64,000 nt of DNA from Hydrogenophaga sp. PAMC20947 (GCF_004795855.1 NZ_CP039252.1:2914001-2978000), one strand, 5' to 3'. Shown: positions 1 to 9,529, counted from the stretch's first letter. Translations and numbers: made by a program. Notes: generated by a model from the sequence alone, not told the origin.

Positions 1-2
1 CG

Positions 3-1070
3 GCCCACGGCACGGAGTACGTGCGCTGGGTGCAAAGTGCGCTGAACCAGGTGGCGTCGACCAACCTGACGGTCACCGGTGTGATGACCGCGACCACGCG
101 CAACGCCTTGCGCCGCTTCCAAAGCAGCAAGGGCTTGCCGGTTGATGGCATCGCCGGGCCAGACGTTGAACAGGCGCTGCGCGATGCGCGCCAGCCGGCC
201 GACAGCGGGCCGCCAACCGAGGCGCTGGCGTCAGACCAGGGCGAGGTCTACGAATTTGAAACACTGGCGCTTGAAACGCCCACCAGCAGGCCAACACTGC
301 GCCTTGGCTCGCGCGGTTCGGCGGTGGCCGATCTGCAGCGCAGGTTGGGGGCCGCCGGGTTCAGCGCGGGCGCAGCCGATGGCATCTTCGGCGCCAACAC
401 CGGTGCGGCCGTGCATGCCTTTCAACGCGCGCGGGGGCTGGGGGCGGATGGCGTTGCCGGGTCCATGACCTGGGGCGCCTTGCTCGGCGGAATGCCGAGC
501 GGTCCAGCCGTTCCAAGCGGCGCCGGGGCACGCTTTGGCCCCGTCCCCGAGGTGAACACGTTGCTCCCAAAAACCGGTGCCGGATTTGTCGGCGTGAAGA
601 GTGAGAGCCGACGATTCGGTTTGTCCGAAACCATCGAGGCACTGAAACAGGTCGGGCAACGTTGGCAATCTCGCTATCCATCCGGGCCGCTGGTTCAGAT
701 ATCAGATATCGGCAAGCAAGGCGGTGGAGCGCTCAAGCCGCACAGCTCTCACAGAATGGGAATTGATGTCGACATTCGATTCATCCGGAACGATGGAAAT
801 CTCGGTTCTGTCAACCCGTTGATACGTTCAGAAGCGCCATTTTTCGACCGTGCGCGCACACAAGATCTTGTCAATATCATCCGGGCCAATGGCGTACTGA
901 AAGTCCACAAACTCTGGGTGAACCAGCGCATAGGCCTGAGCGGAATCGATGGCGACAACATTCACAACAACCACATGCACGTGCGGTTTTGCGTTCCGTC
1001 CCGTCTCAACCTCAGCCAGACGAAGAAGGCTGCAAAAATTTCAGCCAAAGGCACCTATTCAAGTTGTTGA
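3..1070 (+). CDS. Peptidoglycan-binding protein with MepA-like (M74) endopeptidase domain, 5' truncated
   Basis: The frame is open to the window edge, so the true start lies upstream; the first ATG-like codon (GTG at 21) is inside the first domain. Two PG_binding_1 repeats are seen, at about nt 15-190 and 297-485 (second one LRLGSRGSAVADLQRRLG), joined by an acidic linker with EFETL. The C-terminal third (nt about 590-1040) has the murein-endopeptidase pattern HSSHRMGIDVDI and HNNHMHVRF, giving the His/Asp/His zinc ligands expected of the MepA/M74 fold. Likely role: binding and cleaving peptidoglycan cross-links. No signal peptide can be judged because the N-terminus is missing. The N-terminal half is nearly repeated in the next gene. 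Confidence 0.85.
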   Translation, partial: AHGTEYVRWVQSALNQVASTNLTVTGVMTATTRNALRRFQSSKGLPVDGIAGPDVEQALRDARQPADSGPPTEALASDQGEVYEFETLALETPTSRPTLRLGSRGSAVADLQRRLGAAGFSAGAADGIFGANTGAAVHAFQRARGLGADGVAGSMTWGALLGGMPSGPAVPSGAGARFGPVPEVNTLLPKTGAGFVGVKSESRRFGLSETIEALKQVGQRWQSRYPSGPLVQISDIGKQGGGALKPHSSHRMGIDVDIRFIRNDGNLGSVNPLIRSEAPFFDRARTQDLVNIIRANGVLKVHKLWVNQRIGLSGIDGDNIHNNHMHVRFCVPSRLNLSQTKKAAKISAKGTYSSC

Positions 1071-1188
1071 TGAAGTGGCCGTCGTCACCAACTTGCGGGC
1101 CTGACACCCCTCGCGCCATCCGGGGCACCAACGCCGTCGGAGGCCAGTGATCTACCCAACGCTATCAACAGCACACCGGAGAGACATC

Positions 1189-2496
1189 ATGAACCACGCT
1201 GAATTCGAACTTGTGCCCTTCGCGCCTGACATCGGGTACGAATACGAAGAGGAAGGCGACACCTGGGAAACGGAGCGGCAGCGTGGCCGCGCCGCACCAC
1301 GGGGGCGTTCGACGCCTTCGCGTGGCACCTCGCGCAATGCGCCAAAGGCCGGTTCGCGATCGGCGGCACGGTCGAAGCCGAGGCCGCCGAGCCGGAACGC
1401 GCGGCGACCTCGGTCACGCTTGGGCGCGCCCGCAGCGCCCTGCGTGTGTCCGGCCCACGGCACTGAATACGTGCGCTGGGTGCAAAGCGCGCTGAACCAG
1501 GTGGCGCAGGCGAGCCTGCCAGTCACCGGTGTGATGACCGCGACCACGCGCAATGCCTTGCGCCGGTTCCAACGCAGCAAGGGGTTGCCGGTTGATGGCA
1601 TCGCAGGGCCAGACGTTGAACAAGCGCTGCGCGATGCGCGCCAGCCGGCCGACAACGGGGCGCCAACCGATGAGCCGGCGCCGGATCAAGGCGAGGTTTT
1701 TGAATTTGAAACGCTGGAGCTTGAGGCGCCCACCAGCATGGCCACCGCCAGGCCAACGCTGCGCCGAGGGTCGCGCGGATCGGCCGTGGCCGATCTGCAG
1801 CGCCGCTTGGGGGTGACCGGGTTCAGCGCAGGCCCGGCCGACGGCATCTTTGGTTCCAACACCGATGCCGCAGTCCGTGCCTTCCAGCGCGCGCGGGGTC
1901 TTGGCGTGGACGGCATCGTTGGTTCAAACACCTGGGGCGCCTTGTTGGGCAGAGCGCCCAGCAGGCCGCCAAGCCCGGGCGGTGGTGGTTCATCGACGGC
2001 CAATGCATGGGGACTACCCTCCAGCGTGCGTGCTGCGGGAGACGCCCAGACTGTTCGCTACGATTCGCCGCCAGCCTGGGCCGGCTCACCTGGCAACTGC
2101 ACCGGCAACTTCACCGCAGGCGCAGCGGCCTTGAAGAGCCACATTCAGGCCACCTTTGCAGGCGTGTCGAGCATCGGCGGCTATTCGTGCCGTGCCAACA
2201 GCGCCAACCGCTCCGAGACATCGGTGCACGGCACCGGCCGAGCGCTCGACATCATGATTCGCACCGTCGGCGGCAAGGCGAACAGTGCCGTGGGCGACCC
2301 GATCGCCAACTGGCTGGTGCGCAACGCCTCGTCCATCGGCGTGCAGTACATCATCTGGAACCGCATCCGTTGGAGCGGCAACCGCACGCCGCGTGTGGCG
2401 CGCTACACCGGACCGAGTCCACACATCGACCATGTGCACGTCGAGTTGAACAACGATGGCGCGGCTCGGCGCACGCCGTGGTTTCAGGGTCGGTAG
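1189..2496 (+). CDS. Peptidoglycan-binding protein with D,D-carboxypeptidase/ARB-07466-like C-terminal domain
   Basis: 435 residues. ATG 1189 is chosen over the in-frame GTG 1147 because GGAGAG lies just upstream and the protein then begins MNHAEFELVPFAPD, matching the N-terminus of the next small gene. Order: acidic tag, Arg/Pro-rich linker (about residues 25-85), two PG_binding_1 domains (nt about 1450-1640 and 1755-1945), and a C-terminal domain from nt about 2010. That domain has HGTGRALDIM and HIDHVHVEL, the zinc-ligand pattern of LAS/M15-like peptidases. No classical signal peptide is visible. Relative to the first gene it carries a 12-bp in-frame insertion near 1738. The catalytic domain is unrelated in sequence to that of the first gene. 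Confidence 0.85.
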   Translation: MNHAEFELVPFAPDIGYEYEEEGDTWETERQRGRAAPRGRSTPSRGTSRNAPKAGSRSAARSKPRPPSRNARRPRSRLGAPAAPCVCPAHGTEYVRWVQSALNQVAQASLPVTGVMTATTRNALRRFQRSKGLPVDGIAGPDVEQALRDARQPADNGAPTDEPAPDQGEVFEFETLELEAPTSMATARPTLRRGSRGSAVADLQRRLGVTGFSAGPADGIFGSNTDAAVRAFQRARGLGVDGIVGSNTWGALLGRAPSRPPSPGGGGSSTANAWGLPSSVRAAGDAQTVRYDSPPAWAGSPGNCTGNFTAGAAALKSHIQATFAGVSSIGGYSCRANSANRSETSVHGTGRALDIMIRTVGGKANSAVGDPIANWLVRNASSIGVQYIIWNRIRWSGNRTPRVARYTGPSPHIDHVHVELNNDGAARRTPWFQGR

Positions 2497-2536
2497 ACGA
2501 CACCGCTATCGCTGCGCGCCTTTGAAAGGAAAGCTC

Positions 2537-2848
2537 ATGAAGGAACTTGAATTTGAGTTCGTGCCATTCACTTCAGCGCAGCCCGTCGCCGCCGCGCTGA
2601 AAAAAAGCTGGGAGCGCGCTCCTGAGGTTCAAGTACCTGCGCGCATTGGCCGAACCCCAACGGGCCATGGCCCGGCAAACCCGGAACGGTTCGACGTCGA
2701 TCGACGTTCACCGAGTGCTCTAACCATCGGGTCCCACAGGGCGACTGGCGGGGCGCAACGCACGAGGGGCTCGAAAGAACGCACAAAGTTATGCACACCA
2801 TTTCCTCGCACCCACAAGGGGTCACCCTGTTTGGTGACCCGGCCTTGA
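2537..2848 (+). CDS. Small protein sharing the EFE-VPF N-terminal tag
   Basis: 103 residues starting MKELEFEFVPFTSAQP, after AAGGAAAGCTC, a usable ribosome-binding site. The first dozen residues match the start of the preceding peptidoglycan hydrolase (EFELVPF versus EFEFVPF). The rest is basic, low in complexity and has no recognisable domain. It sits 40 bp after the hydrolase and ends 14 bp before the preferred amidohydrolase start. It may be a degraded third member of the tandem family (tag kept, domains lost) or a small tagged protein. Function unknown. Confidence 0.5.
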   Translation: MKELEFEFVPFTSAQPVAAALKKSWERAPEVQVPARIGRTPTGHGPANPERFDVDRRSPSALTIGSHRATGGAQRTRGSKERTKLCTPFPRTHKGSPCLVTRP

Positions 2849-2862
2849 AACAGCGTTCGGCC

Positions 2863-3639
2863 GTGATCATCGACACCCACTGCCACGCTGGCAAAGGCGA
2901 CGGCCTCACTGGCCCCTGGAACACCGACGCACCCCTGCACGGCTACTTGCGCCGCTGCGCTGCCGCCGGCATACGGCGCAGCGTGGTCTTCCCCGCCTTC
3001 CATAGCAACTACACCCTGGCCAACCGTGAGGTCGCGCGCCTCGTCGCTGCGCGGCCCGACCGGCTCTATGGTTTCGCCTTCGTCCATCCCGAACGAGACA
3101 AAGGCCGCGTGCGGTCCATGGTGCAAGAAGCGGTAGAGGCGCATGGCTTCGTCGGCATCAAGGTGCACCGGCACGACGCCCGCATCACGCGGGAAGTCTG
3201 CGAAACGGCGCGGGAGTTCAGCCTACCGGTTCTGTACGACATCGCCGGTGAGGTCTCGGCATGCGAACTGCTCGCGCAGGAATACCCCGGGGTCAACTTC
3301 ATCATCCCGCACCTGGGCAGCTTTGCCGACGACTGGACGGCCCAGCTCGCGTTGATCGACCACCTGGTGCGCCATCCCAACATGCACGCGGACACGGCTG
3401 GTGTGCGCCGCTTCGACTTGCTTGAGCAGGCGGTGCTGCGGGCAGGCGCGCACAAGTTGCTGTTTGGCTCCGACGGTCCGTGGCTTCACCCAGCGGTAGA
3501 GCTGGCCAAAGTGCAGCTGCTCAAGCTGCTGCCGGCAGACGAAGCGCTGGTGCTGGGTGGGAACTTCATGCGGCTGATCGGTCGCGTCAATGCGCGGCCC
3601 GCTGGTTGGCGCGCCGAATTTGCAAGGCGCGGTCGGTGA
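2863..3639 (+). CDS. Amidohydrolase-family (TIM-barrel) metal-dependent hydrolase
   Basis: Amidohydrolase-2 fold: N-terminal metal-binding DTHCH, a central FIIPHLG carrying the next His, and FGSDGPW near the C-terminus supplying the catalytic Asp. The frame is open back to ATG 2791. I prefer GTG 2863 because family members normally begin just before the DTHxH strand and this avoids overlap with the upstream small gene; ATG 2791 remains possible. Substrate cannot be told; the family includes decarboxylases and lactone or ester hydrolases. The 3' end overlaps the convergent sigma-54 activator gene by 53 bp. Confidence 0.8.
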   Translation: MIIDTHCHAGKGDGLTGPWNTDAPLHGYLRRCAAAGIRRSVVFPAFHSNYTLANREVARLVAARPDRLYGFAFVHPERDKGRVRSMVQEAVEAHGFVGIKVHRHDARITREVCETAREFSLPVLYDIAGEVSACELLAQEYPGVNFIIPHLGSFADDWTAQLALIDHLVRHPNMHADTAGVRRFDLLEQAVLRAGAHKLLFGSDGPWLHPAVELAKVQLLKLLPADEALVLGGNFMRLIGRVNARPAGWRAEFARRGR

Positions 3640-4948
3640 CGCCCAAGCGGGCCGCAGCGCGCTGCAGGTTGCCGCCTTCTTGATCCAGCGCCGCCTGGGT
3701 CGCCAGCTCGGCTGCGATCTGACCAATTTCCTTCAGCCCAATCCCCAGCTCAACGGCATGGCGAACGGCATCGTCGAAGTGGCGGTCCGGCCAGAGCGGG
3801 CGACAGGCCGCACTGCTGGGTCGCTCGTGCTCAGGCACATCGCCCACCGTGAGCGGGCCATCGCCACTGTGTCGCTGCCACAGCCGAGCCACAGTCTGGC
3901 GCAGATCGCGCACGTTGCCCGGGTACTCGCGCGTAAGCAGGTACTGCTTGACCGCCGGGTCCATCTCCAACTGCGCAGCCCGGGCATCGAGCTGTTCAAG
4001 CATGAAGTGCACCAGCGGAATGATGTCTTCAAGGCGCTCGCGCAGCGGCGGCGTGGTGCAACGCCAGGCAGCAATGCGGTAGTACAGGTCGGCGCGAAAC
4101 GTGCCCTCGGCCACAGCCGCTTCTAGATCGCGGTGCGTGGCGCAGATCAGGCGAAAGTCGCTGCGTTGCCAGGTGTTGCTGCCCAGTCGCTTGTACTGGC
4201 GCTCTTGCACCACGCGCAGCAGCTGCGCCTGCAGCGCAGCGCTCAGCTCCCCCACTTCGTCGAGAAAAAGCGTGCCCCGGTGGGCCATGGCAAACGCGCC
4301 ATCCCGTGCACCGGCTGCGCCCGTGAATGCGCCGCGCTCATGGCCGAAGAACTCGCTGCCTGAGAGTTCGGCCGACAGCGTTGTGCAGTCCACCACAACG
4401 AACTCGCCGACATCTTCGCGCCCATCAAGCTCGTGGATCAAGTTGGCCACCTGCTCCTTGCCCGTGCCGGTTTCGCCGGTGATCAACACAGCCGACTGCG
4501 TGAGCCGCGCCACTTCCACCACGTCGCGTATCAGCGATTGCCAGGCGCACGAGCTTCCAGCGACCCGTTGGCGAACGGTGTCCGATTCAACCAGCGCGCG
4601 GATCGTCTGCCAGCGCTGCAGCCGACACGCTCCCTCGTCGGCATTGGGCGGAAGCTCATGCCACAACAGCAGATCGGTAGCGCCCGCATCGAGCACGCGC
4701 CACATCGCGGCAGGATCGAACGGTCTATCGCCCACCGCAACGGCGAGCACGGAGCAGCCTTGGCAAAGCTCGCGCAGGGTGTTCAGGGCATGTTCATCGG
4801 GTTGGGCCAGTACGGCGATGCCCAGCATGCAGGTGGGCGGCGGCGTGGCCGAGGTGTCAATGCCGGCCTGATGGAACAGCGACATCAACGGCGCTTGCAG
4901 ATCGACCGGGACATCGCCCAAAAATCTCAGCCAAGCAGGGATGGCCAT
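3587..4948 (-). CDS. Sigma-54-dependent Fis-family transcriptional activator
   Basis: 453 residues. The N-terminal about 110 residues look like a degenerate receiver domain without an obvious phospho-acceptor pocket. The AAA+ domain follows with Walker A GETGTGKE (about 158-165), the sigma-54 contact loop GAFTGA (about 205) and Walker B GTLFLDEVG. The C-terminus ends in a Fis-type helix-turn-helix (GGNLQRAAARLGVTDRALQI). It would hydrolyse ATP to open promoters bound by RNA polymerase-sigma54. Its target is unknown; the amidohydrolase is convergent and overlaps its 3' end by 53 bp, so a shared promoter is impossible. Confidence 0.9.
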   Translation of the reverse strand: MAIPAWLRFLGDVPVDLQAPLMSLFHQAGIDTSATPPPTCMLGIAVLAQPDEHALNTLRELCQGCSVLAVAVGDRPFDPAAMWRVLDAGATDLLLWHELPPNADEGACRLQRWQTIRALVESDTVRQRVAGSSCAWQSLIRDVVEVARLTQSAVLITGETGTGKEQVANLIHELDGREDVGEFVVVDCTTLSAELSGSEFFGHERGAFTGAAGARDGAFAMAHRGTLFLDEVGELSAALQAQLLRVVQERQYKRLGSNTWQRSDFRLICATHRDLEAAVAEGTFRADLYYRIAAWRCTTPPLRERLEDIIPLVHFMLEQLDARAAQLEMDPAVKQYLLTREYPGNVRDLRQTVARLWQRHSGDGPLTVGDVPEHERPSSAACRPLWPDRHFDDAVRHAVELGIGLKEIGQIAAELATQAALDQEGGNLQRAAARLGVTDRALQIRRANQRAAH

Positions 4949-5621
4949 CGCTCATTCCGTCCGACGGTGCGGCGTTCTGTTGGGCCGGGTTTCGGAACCC
5001 GCACCGCACACAGCGTTGATGACCATGGTTTGCTCCCGCTTGAGAGCGATTCATTATAGGCGGATCGTCAGCGCATGCCTCCCCCTGTTGGGGGACTTTC
5101 GGCGATGTCGACCGCCCTTCCTGCCATGGTTTTCACCGGCTCGAATCTGAACAATGTTGTCGACAATCCGGTGAGCAATTGTGATCAGATTGATGAATTT
5201 TGTAACTCCCATTTCCAGGAGCCAACAAACTTCTGCACTTGTAATTCGATCCGCGTGTTCGAGCCGCCGGGGAGCCCTTTCACCCGACAAGTTGTCATTG
5301 TTGAACAGGGGGGCGCGGCGCGTGTCAAGGTGCAGGACTGAGGTCTGTCGTCTCGCATGGCAGGGAAGAATATCGCTTCGTGGAACAAAGGGCAATCAAA
5401 TCGCCTGGCTGTAAAACCGGGTTGCTGCAGCTATTGCTTGCCCCCCGGGGAAACCACTGGAAGTTGGTGTTTGCCTGCGAAGGCAAGTGAAGTCCACAGC
5501 GCGCAATGAAGGCCTGGACCCAGTCCGACCGCCGCAGAGGCGGTGTTCATCGTTCGCCCCACAGACTTGAGATCACCCACGTTGCGCATGGGCTGGCACA
5601 AGGCGATCGTGCTGTTTGTGA
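4949..5621. other. Intergenic region, no gene recognised
   Basis: Between the 5' end of the sigma-54 activator and the 3' end of the HPF-like gene. Frames here have no coding character. The only discrete signal is a perfect 10-bp palindrome at 5157. No convincing -24/-12 element was found. Confidence 0.5.
5157..5166. promoter_or_regulatory. Palindrome TTGTCGACAA, possible GntR-type operator
   Basis: Perfect 10-bp palindrome, similar to TTGTnnACAA half-site pairs used by FCD-subfamily GntR regulators. It is about 210 bp upstream of the sigma-54 activator start and no GntR gene is nearby, so the role is uncertain. Confidence 0.25.
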
Positions 5622-5987
5622 TCAGGGCTGCTCGAGATCCGCTCCGGGCATCGGTGCGTCTGACACTTTCTTGCGCGCCGCCTGCACACGCCCGTACGTG
5701 CTGTCCAGCAGGTGCGCCAGTTTCTGCGCCGCGCCTTGTACCGCCTGCGCCTGCGTTGCGGCGTGTTCGGTGACCGCAACAGGCTGCCGGCCCTGGAGCC
5801 GGGCCTCCATCATGCAGCGCTGGTCGTGCAACCCACCCTTGTCGCCGTTTTCGTCGCTCAGGTGTACCTCCACTCGAGTGACGTGGTCACTGAAATGACC
5901 CAGCGCCTCTTCTATTTGCGCGCTGACGTGCGCGGCCAACCGGTCATGGCCGTCGACATGGGCACCTGTGTTCACTTGAATCTTCAT
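5622..5987 (-). CDS. HPF/RaiA-family ribosome-associated protein
   Basis: 121 residues beginning MKIQVNTGAHVDG, preceded by AGGAGAACCC. The beta-alpha fold pattern (IEEALGHFSDHVTRVEVHLSDENG, then CMMEARLQGRQPVAV) fits the HPF/RaiA (S30AE) family, which binds the 30S subunit and silences ribosomes under stress. It is the short form, lacking the long C-terminal dimerisation domain. The acidic, Pro-rich tail is not conserved. It appears monocistronic. Confidence 0.75.
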   Translation of the reverse strand: MKIQVNTGAHVDGHDRLAAHVSAQIEEALGHFSDHVTRVEVHLSDENGDKGGLHDQRCMMEARLQGRQPVAVTEHAATQAQAVQGAAQKLAHLLDSTYGRVQAARKKVSDAPMPGADLEQP

Positions 5988-6596
5988 AGGGTTCTCCTGT
6001 GGGTTGGGGGTTGATGAGGGGGTTGCACGCTGCCAGGTACCTCAACCCACGTTTTTTCATCCGTGGCTTCGTGGCTACCTCCAAGCGTTCAACTCCATAC
6101 TAGGCCTTCATACCGTGGGTTGCTGTGCTGCTGCGGTTTGACCGGCCGGCGGATGCAGGAATGTTGTGGTCGATCAAAGAGTCAGCACATACTGTCGAAA
6201 GTTGGGCGACCGAATCAAAGAACCGGTGTGTCACGCAGGACCGGATCTTGTGTGCAGCTACGGTGGTCAACCGCGGGTCGGCACATGGCCCGATGTTTGC
6301 TCAAATCGGGGGCGGCGCGGTGCAGAGGCGGGCGGAATCCTGTTCAAGAAATCGCCTGCCCGGTGGTTGCCGCCATGGTGCAACCCCCATCAGCGTCAGG
6401 TCTCTGACTTTTTCCAGGGCGTCGAACACACCGCCATCCAGCACCTCCGAGCGGTCGGTGTAGCTGAACCGTTCGGCACAGGCGCTCTGGTTGGGTTTGC
6501 CTGGCTGAATGGGTTCGATGTCAACGTCAGGCTGGCTCAGCAATCCGCCCGTTTGACGCCGCCGTATGGTGGCGAAAAGCCGGCAACGGCTCTCAT
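5988..6596. other. Intergenic region, no supported gene
   Basis: Lies between the HPF promoter side and the end of the osmoprotectant operon. A complement frame at 6301-6609 (102 codons, overlapping the 3' end of the permease gene by 13 bp, GTG start) is the only candidate. It resembles nothing I recognise and has no good ribosome-binding site, so it is not called. Confidence 0.4.
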
Positions 6597-7340
6597 TCAG
6601 TGCGCCCACCTCACGCGCTGTGCCAGCCGCTCAAACCCCATGTCCACCACCACGGCCAGCATGCCCACCACGACCGCGCCTTGCAGCACATAAGCGGTGT
6701 TAAAGCCGCTCAAACCCACAATGATGGGTGAGCCCAGCGTCTTCGCCCCCACGGTGGAGGCAATGGCTGCCGTGCCAATGTTGATGATGACCGACGTGCG
6801 CACACCCGACAGCCAGACCGGCAAGGCCAGCGGCCCCTCCACTTGAGTCAGGCGCTGCCACGGTGTCAGGCCCATGCCATTGGCGGCTTGTAACACCGGG
6901 GCTGGCACGGCTTCCAGGCCCGTGATGGTGCCCTGCACCACCGGCAGCAAGCCATACAGCGCCAATGCCATCAAGGCGGGCAGCTCGCCAAAACCCACCG
7001 CGGGTACGGCGAGCGCCAGCACCGCCACCGGCGGCAGTGTCTGCCCCATGGACACCAGCGTCTCCACCACGGGCCGAAAGGCTTTGCCCCAGGGCCGGGT
7101 CACCCAGATCCCAGCCAGCGTGCCCACCAGCACCGAGGCCGCGCCGGACACGCCCACCAACAGCAGGTGCTGCCACAGCAGTTGCGTGAACGGCTCCTGG
7201 CGGTACACCGGGCGCTCCAGTTGGGGAAACAGGTGGGCAAACAGCGGCTCGCTGTGCGGCAGGCCCATCACCAACACCGCCAGCAGCAGCGCGGCCCACA
7301 GCAGCTTGTCACGCCACCAAGCGGGGCCCGGTTCAACCAT
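6597..7340 (-). CDS. yehW: Osmoprotectant ABC transporter permease, YehW/OpuCB-like
   Basis: 247 residues, starting [15 protein letters not shown]. The frame is open further upstream, but ATG 7340 overlaps the ATPase stop by 8 bp as at the other junction of the operon. About six hydrophobic helices, with the binding-protein-dependent transport inner-membrane signature in [22 protein letters not shown]. Length matches E. coli YehW (about 243). It is the last gene of a four-gene cluster in the order OsmF-YehY-YehX-YehW and would form a heteromeric channel with the 403-residue permease. Confidence 0.85.
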   Translation of the reverse strand: MVEPGPAWWRDKLLWAALLLAVLVMGLPHSEPLFAHLFPQLERPVYRQEPFTQLLWQHLLLVGVSGAASVLVGTLAGIWVTRPWGKAFRPVVETLVSMGQTLPPVAVLALAVPAVGFGELPALMALALYGLLPVVQGTITGLEAVPAPVLQAANGMGLTPWQRLTQVEGPLALPVWLSGVRTSVIINIGTAAIASTVGAKTLGSPIIVGLSGFNTAYVLQGAVVVGMLAVVVDMGFERLAQRVRWAH

Positions 7341-8295
7341 GAGGGGCGTCCACAGCCGACCGATTGAACAGGTCGGCCGCCAACAACAACCCGGCAGGGG
7401 CGCCCGAGTCGTCGGTGAGATTGAGCGTGGCGCAGCCGTGCAAGGCCATGATGGAGACGGCTTCGCGCAGCGAGGCGCTGGCCGCCAATGTGGGCACGGG
7501 CTGGGCCGCCCCGGCGCGCGCCAGGCTGCCCGCACGGTGCAGGGACAGCAGTTTGATGCCCACATCGCTGCGTCCCACAAAATCGGCCACGCGGTCGTTG
7601 GCGGGCTGGCTCAGCAGCGCCAGCGGCGTGCCCACCTGCGCAATGCGGCCCTGCTCCATCAACACAATTTTTGTGCCCAGGCGCAGCGCCTCGTCGATGT
7701 CGTGCGTCACCATGATGATGGTCTTGCCCGATGCCTGGTGAATGCGCTTCACCTCGTCTTGCAAAGCGGCGCGTATGAGCGGGTCCAGCGCGCCAAAGGG
7801 CTCGTCCATCAACAGCACCTCCGGGTCGCCCGCCAGCGCGCGCGCCACGCCCACGCGCTGCTGCTGGCCGCCCGACAACTGGTGCGGATAGCGCGGACCG
7901 TAGGTGGCGGGGTCCAGGTCAAACAGGGTCTGCAACTCGTTCACGCGGGCGGCAATGCGCTCGGGTGGCCAGCCCAGCATGGTCGGCACCACACCAATAT
8001 TGCGCGCGACCGTCCAGTGCGGGAACAGCCCCACCGACTGAATCACGTAGCCCATGCGAAGGCGCAAGTCGCGCACCGGCTGCTGCGCGATGTCCTGGCC
8101 GTCCAGCGACACGGTGCCGGTGCTGGGCTGCTCCATGCGGTTGATCATCTTGAGCAGCGTCGATTTGCCCGAACCCGAGGCGCCAATCAGCACCACCAGC
8201 TCACCGCGTGCTATGTGCAGGCTCACGCCGTCCAGCGCCTTGGGAGCATCGGCCGCATGAGCGTAGATTTTGGACACGTTGCGAATGTCAATCAC
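7333..8295 (-). CDS. yehX: Osmoprotectant ABC transporter ATP-binding protein, YehX/OpuCA-like
   Basis: 320 residues. Walker [10 protein letters not shown] (about 38-46), Q-loop, signature [15 protein letters not shown], Walker [13 protein letters not shown] and H-loop [11 protein letters not shown]-terminal stretch of about 70 residues resembles a single CBS-type regulatory domain as in OpuCA/YehX. It energises uptake of glycine betaine-like solutes. The start overlaps the upstream permease stop by 8 bp and its stop overlaps the next permease start by 8 bp, indicating translational coupling. Confidence 0.92.
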   Translation of the reverse strand: MIDIRNVSKIYAHAADAPKALDGVSLHIARGELVVLIGASGSGKSTLLKMINRMEQPSTGTVSLDGQDIAQQPVRDLRLRMGYVIQSVGLFPHWTVARNIGVVPTMLGWPPERIAARVNELQTLFDLDPATYGPRYPHQLSGGQQQRVGVARALAGDPEVLLMDEPFGALDPLIRAALQDEVKRIHQASGKTIIMVTHDIDEALRLGTKIVLMEQGRIAQVGTPLALLSQPANDRVADFVGRSDVGIKLLSLHRAGSLARAGAAQPVPTLAASASLREAVSIMALHGCATLNLTDDSGAPAGLLLAADLFNRSAVDAPHG

Positions 8296-9499
8296 GGCGC
8301 AAAAACTCCATAGAAGGGGTGGCCGGCCGGGTCAACCGGATCAGTCCTTTGAACACGCCATCCACCAGCGCGCCCATCACAACGATGGGCACAACGCCCA
8401 GCAAAACCAGGTCCTGGGCGCTGCTGAACAAGCCTTCAAACATCAGGCTGCCCAGGCCCCCCGCGCCGATCAGTGCCGTCACGGCGGCCAGGCCCACGGC
8501 CTGAATGCTGGCGGTGCGAACGCCGCCCAGCACCACCGGCAGCGCCAGCGGCACCTGCGCCTGCCAAAACAGCTGGCCTTGTGAAAACCCCAGGCCCTGC
8601 GCCGCCTGCGTCACCGCCGAAGGCACCTGCGCCAGTCCGGCCAGCGTGCCGCGCACCACGGGCAGCAGGCTGTACAGCATGAGGGCCAGCACGCCGGGTG
8701 CCAAGCCCACGCCACTGATGCCCGCGCGGCCCAGTGCCGGCCAGCTCGCGGCCAGCCAGGCCAGCGGCGCCATCAGCAGGCCAAACAAGGCAATGGAGGG
8801 AATGGTTTGAATGATGTTGAGCACCGGGAACATCGCCCGCGCCGCGGCTGCATAGCGGTGCGTGGCCCAGCCCAGCGGCAGGCCAACGGCCAGGGTGAAG
8901 AAAAGCGCCAGCCCCACGATCTGCCCGTGGCGCGTGATGGCCGCCCAGAAAGCTTCGTCGCGGTTGGCGTATTCCTTCATGATGGACAGCTCATCGGCAG
9001 CGCCACTGGCCAGCAAAAACGCCAGCGGCAACAAGGCCATGGCCGCCACGCCGAGTCGGGTCAGCGTGCCCGCGCGCAGGGTTTGCATGGCGTCGGCCAG
9101 CACCAGGCCCAACAGCAGCCAGGCCAGCCACAAGCCACTGCCCAGCGAGGTGCGGCCAAACGGGTTTTCGGCCGTCACCCCCTGGGTGGCCTGGCTGGCG
9201 GCAAAAGCACCCAGGCCCACCACCAAACCGATGGCCGCCGCCACGGTGAGCCACAGGGTGACCCGCCTGGCAGGCAACAGTGAGAGCCCCAGCAGGGCCA
9301 TCAACAAGGCGGCCAAGCCCCAGACGGGGCCATGTAAAAGGGCAAAAAAAGACACCGCTTCGCCCGACACCAGCCGGTTCGGGGCCACCCGCACCAGCGG
9401 CAGGCTCCACAAAGCGCCCACAGCCATCAGCGAAAGGGCCGCTTGCGCCGCGCGCCAACGGGGTGGCGCGGCGGGGTGCAGGGCACTAGCCAACGTCAT
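8288..9499 (-). CDS. yehY: Osmoprotectant ABC transporter permease, long form, YehY-like
   Basis: 403 residues, close to the 385 of E. coli YehY and much longer than ordinary OpuCB proteins. The N-terminal half holds extra hydrophobic helices (about residues 15-170). The C-terminal half has the permease domain with the EAA-type loop in AAQGLGFSQGQLFWQAQVPLALP. The gene starts 30 bp downstream of the binding-protein stop and overlaps the ATPase gene. The size asymmetry of the two permeases is the clearest argument that this is an OsmF-YehYXW rather than an OpuC-type system. Confidence 0.85.
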   Translation of the reverse strand: MTLASALHPAAPPRWRAAQAALSLMAVGALWSLPLVRVAPNRLVSGEAVSFFALLHGPVWGLAALLMALLGLSLLPARRVTLWLTVAAAIGLVVGLGAFAASQATQGVTAENPFGRTSLGSGLWLAWLLLGLVLADAMQTLRAGTLTRLGVAAMALLPLAFLLASGAADELSIMKEYANRDEAFWAAITRHGQIVGLALFFTLAVGLPLGWATHRYAAAARAMFPVLNIIQTIPSIALFGLLMAPLAWLAASWPALGRAGISGVGLAPGVLALMLYSLLPVVRGTLAGLAQVPSAVTQAAQGLGFSQGQLFWQAQVPLALPVVLGGVRTASIQAVGLAAVTALIGAGGLGSLMFEGLFSSAQDLVLLGVVPIVVMGALVDGVFKGLIRLTRPATPSMEFLRRD

Positions 9500-9529
9500 G
9501 GCGGCCCCGGTGCGGCGTCACCGCCGGGC

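Noticed and set aside
6301..6609. Complement frame of 102 codons overlapping the end of the yehW-like gene
   Set aside because: GTG start inside the upstream gene, no ribosome-binding site, no recognisable family; called intergenic.
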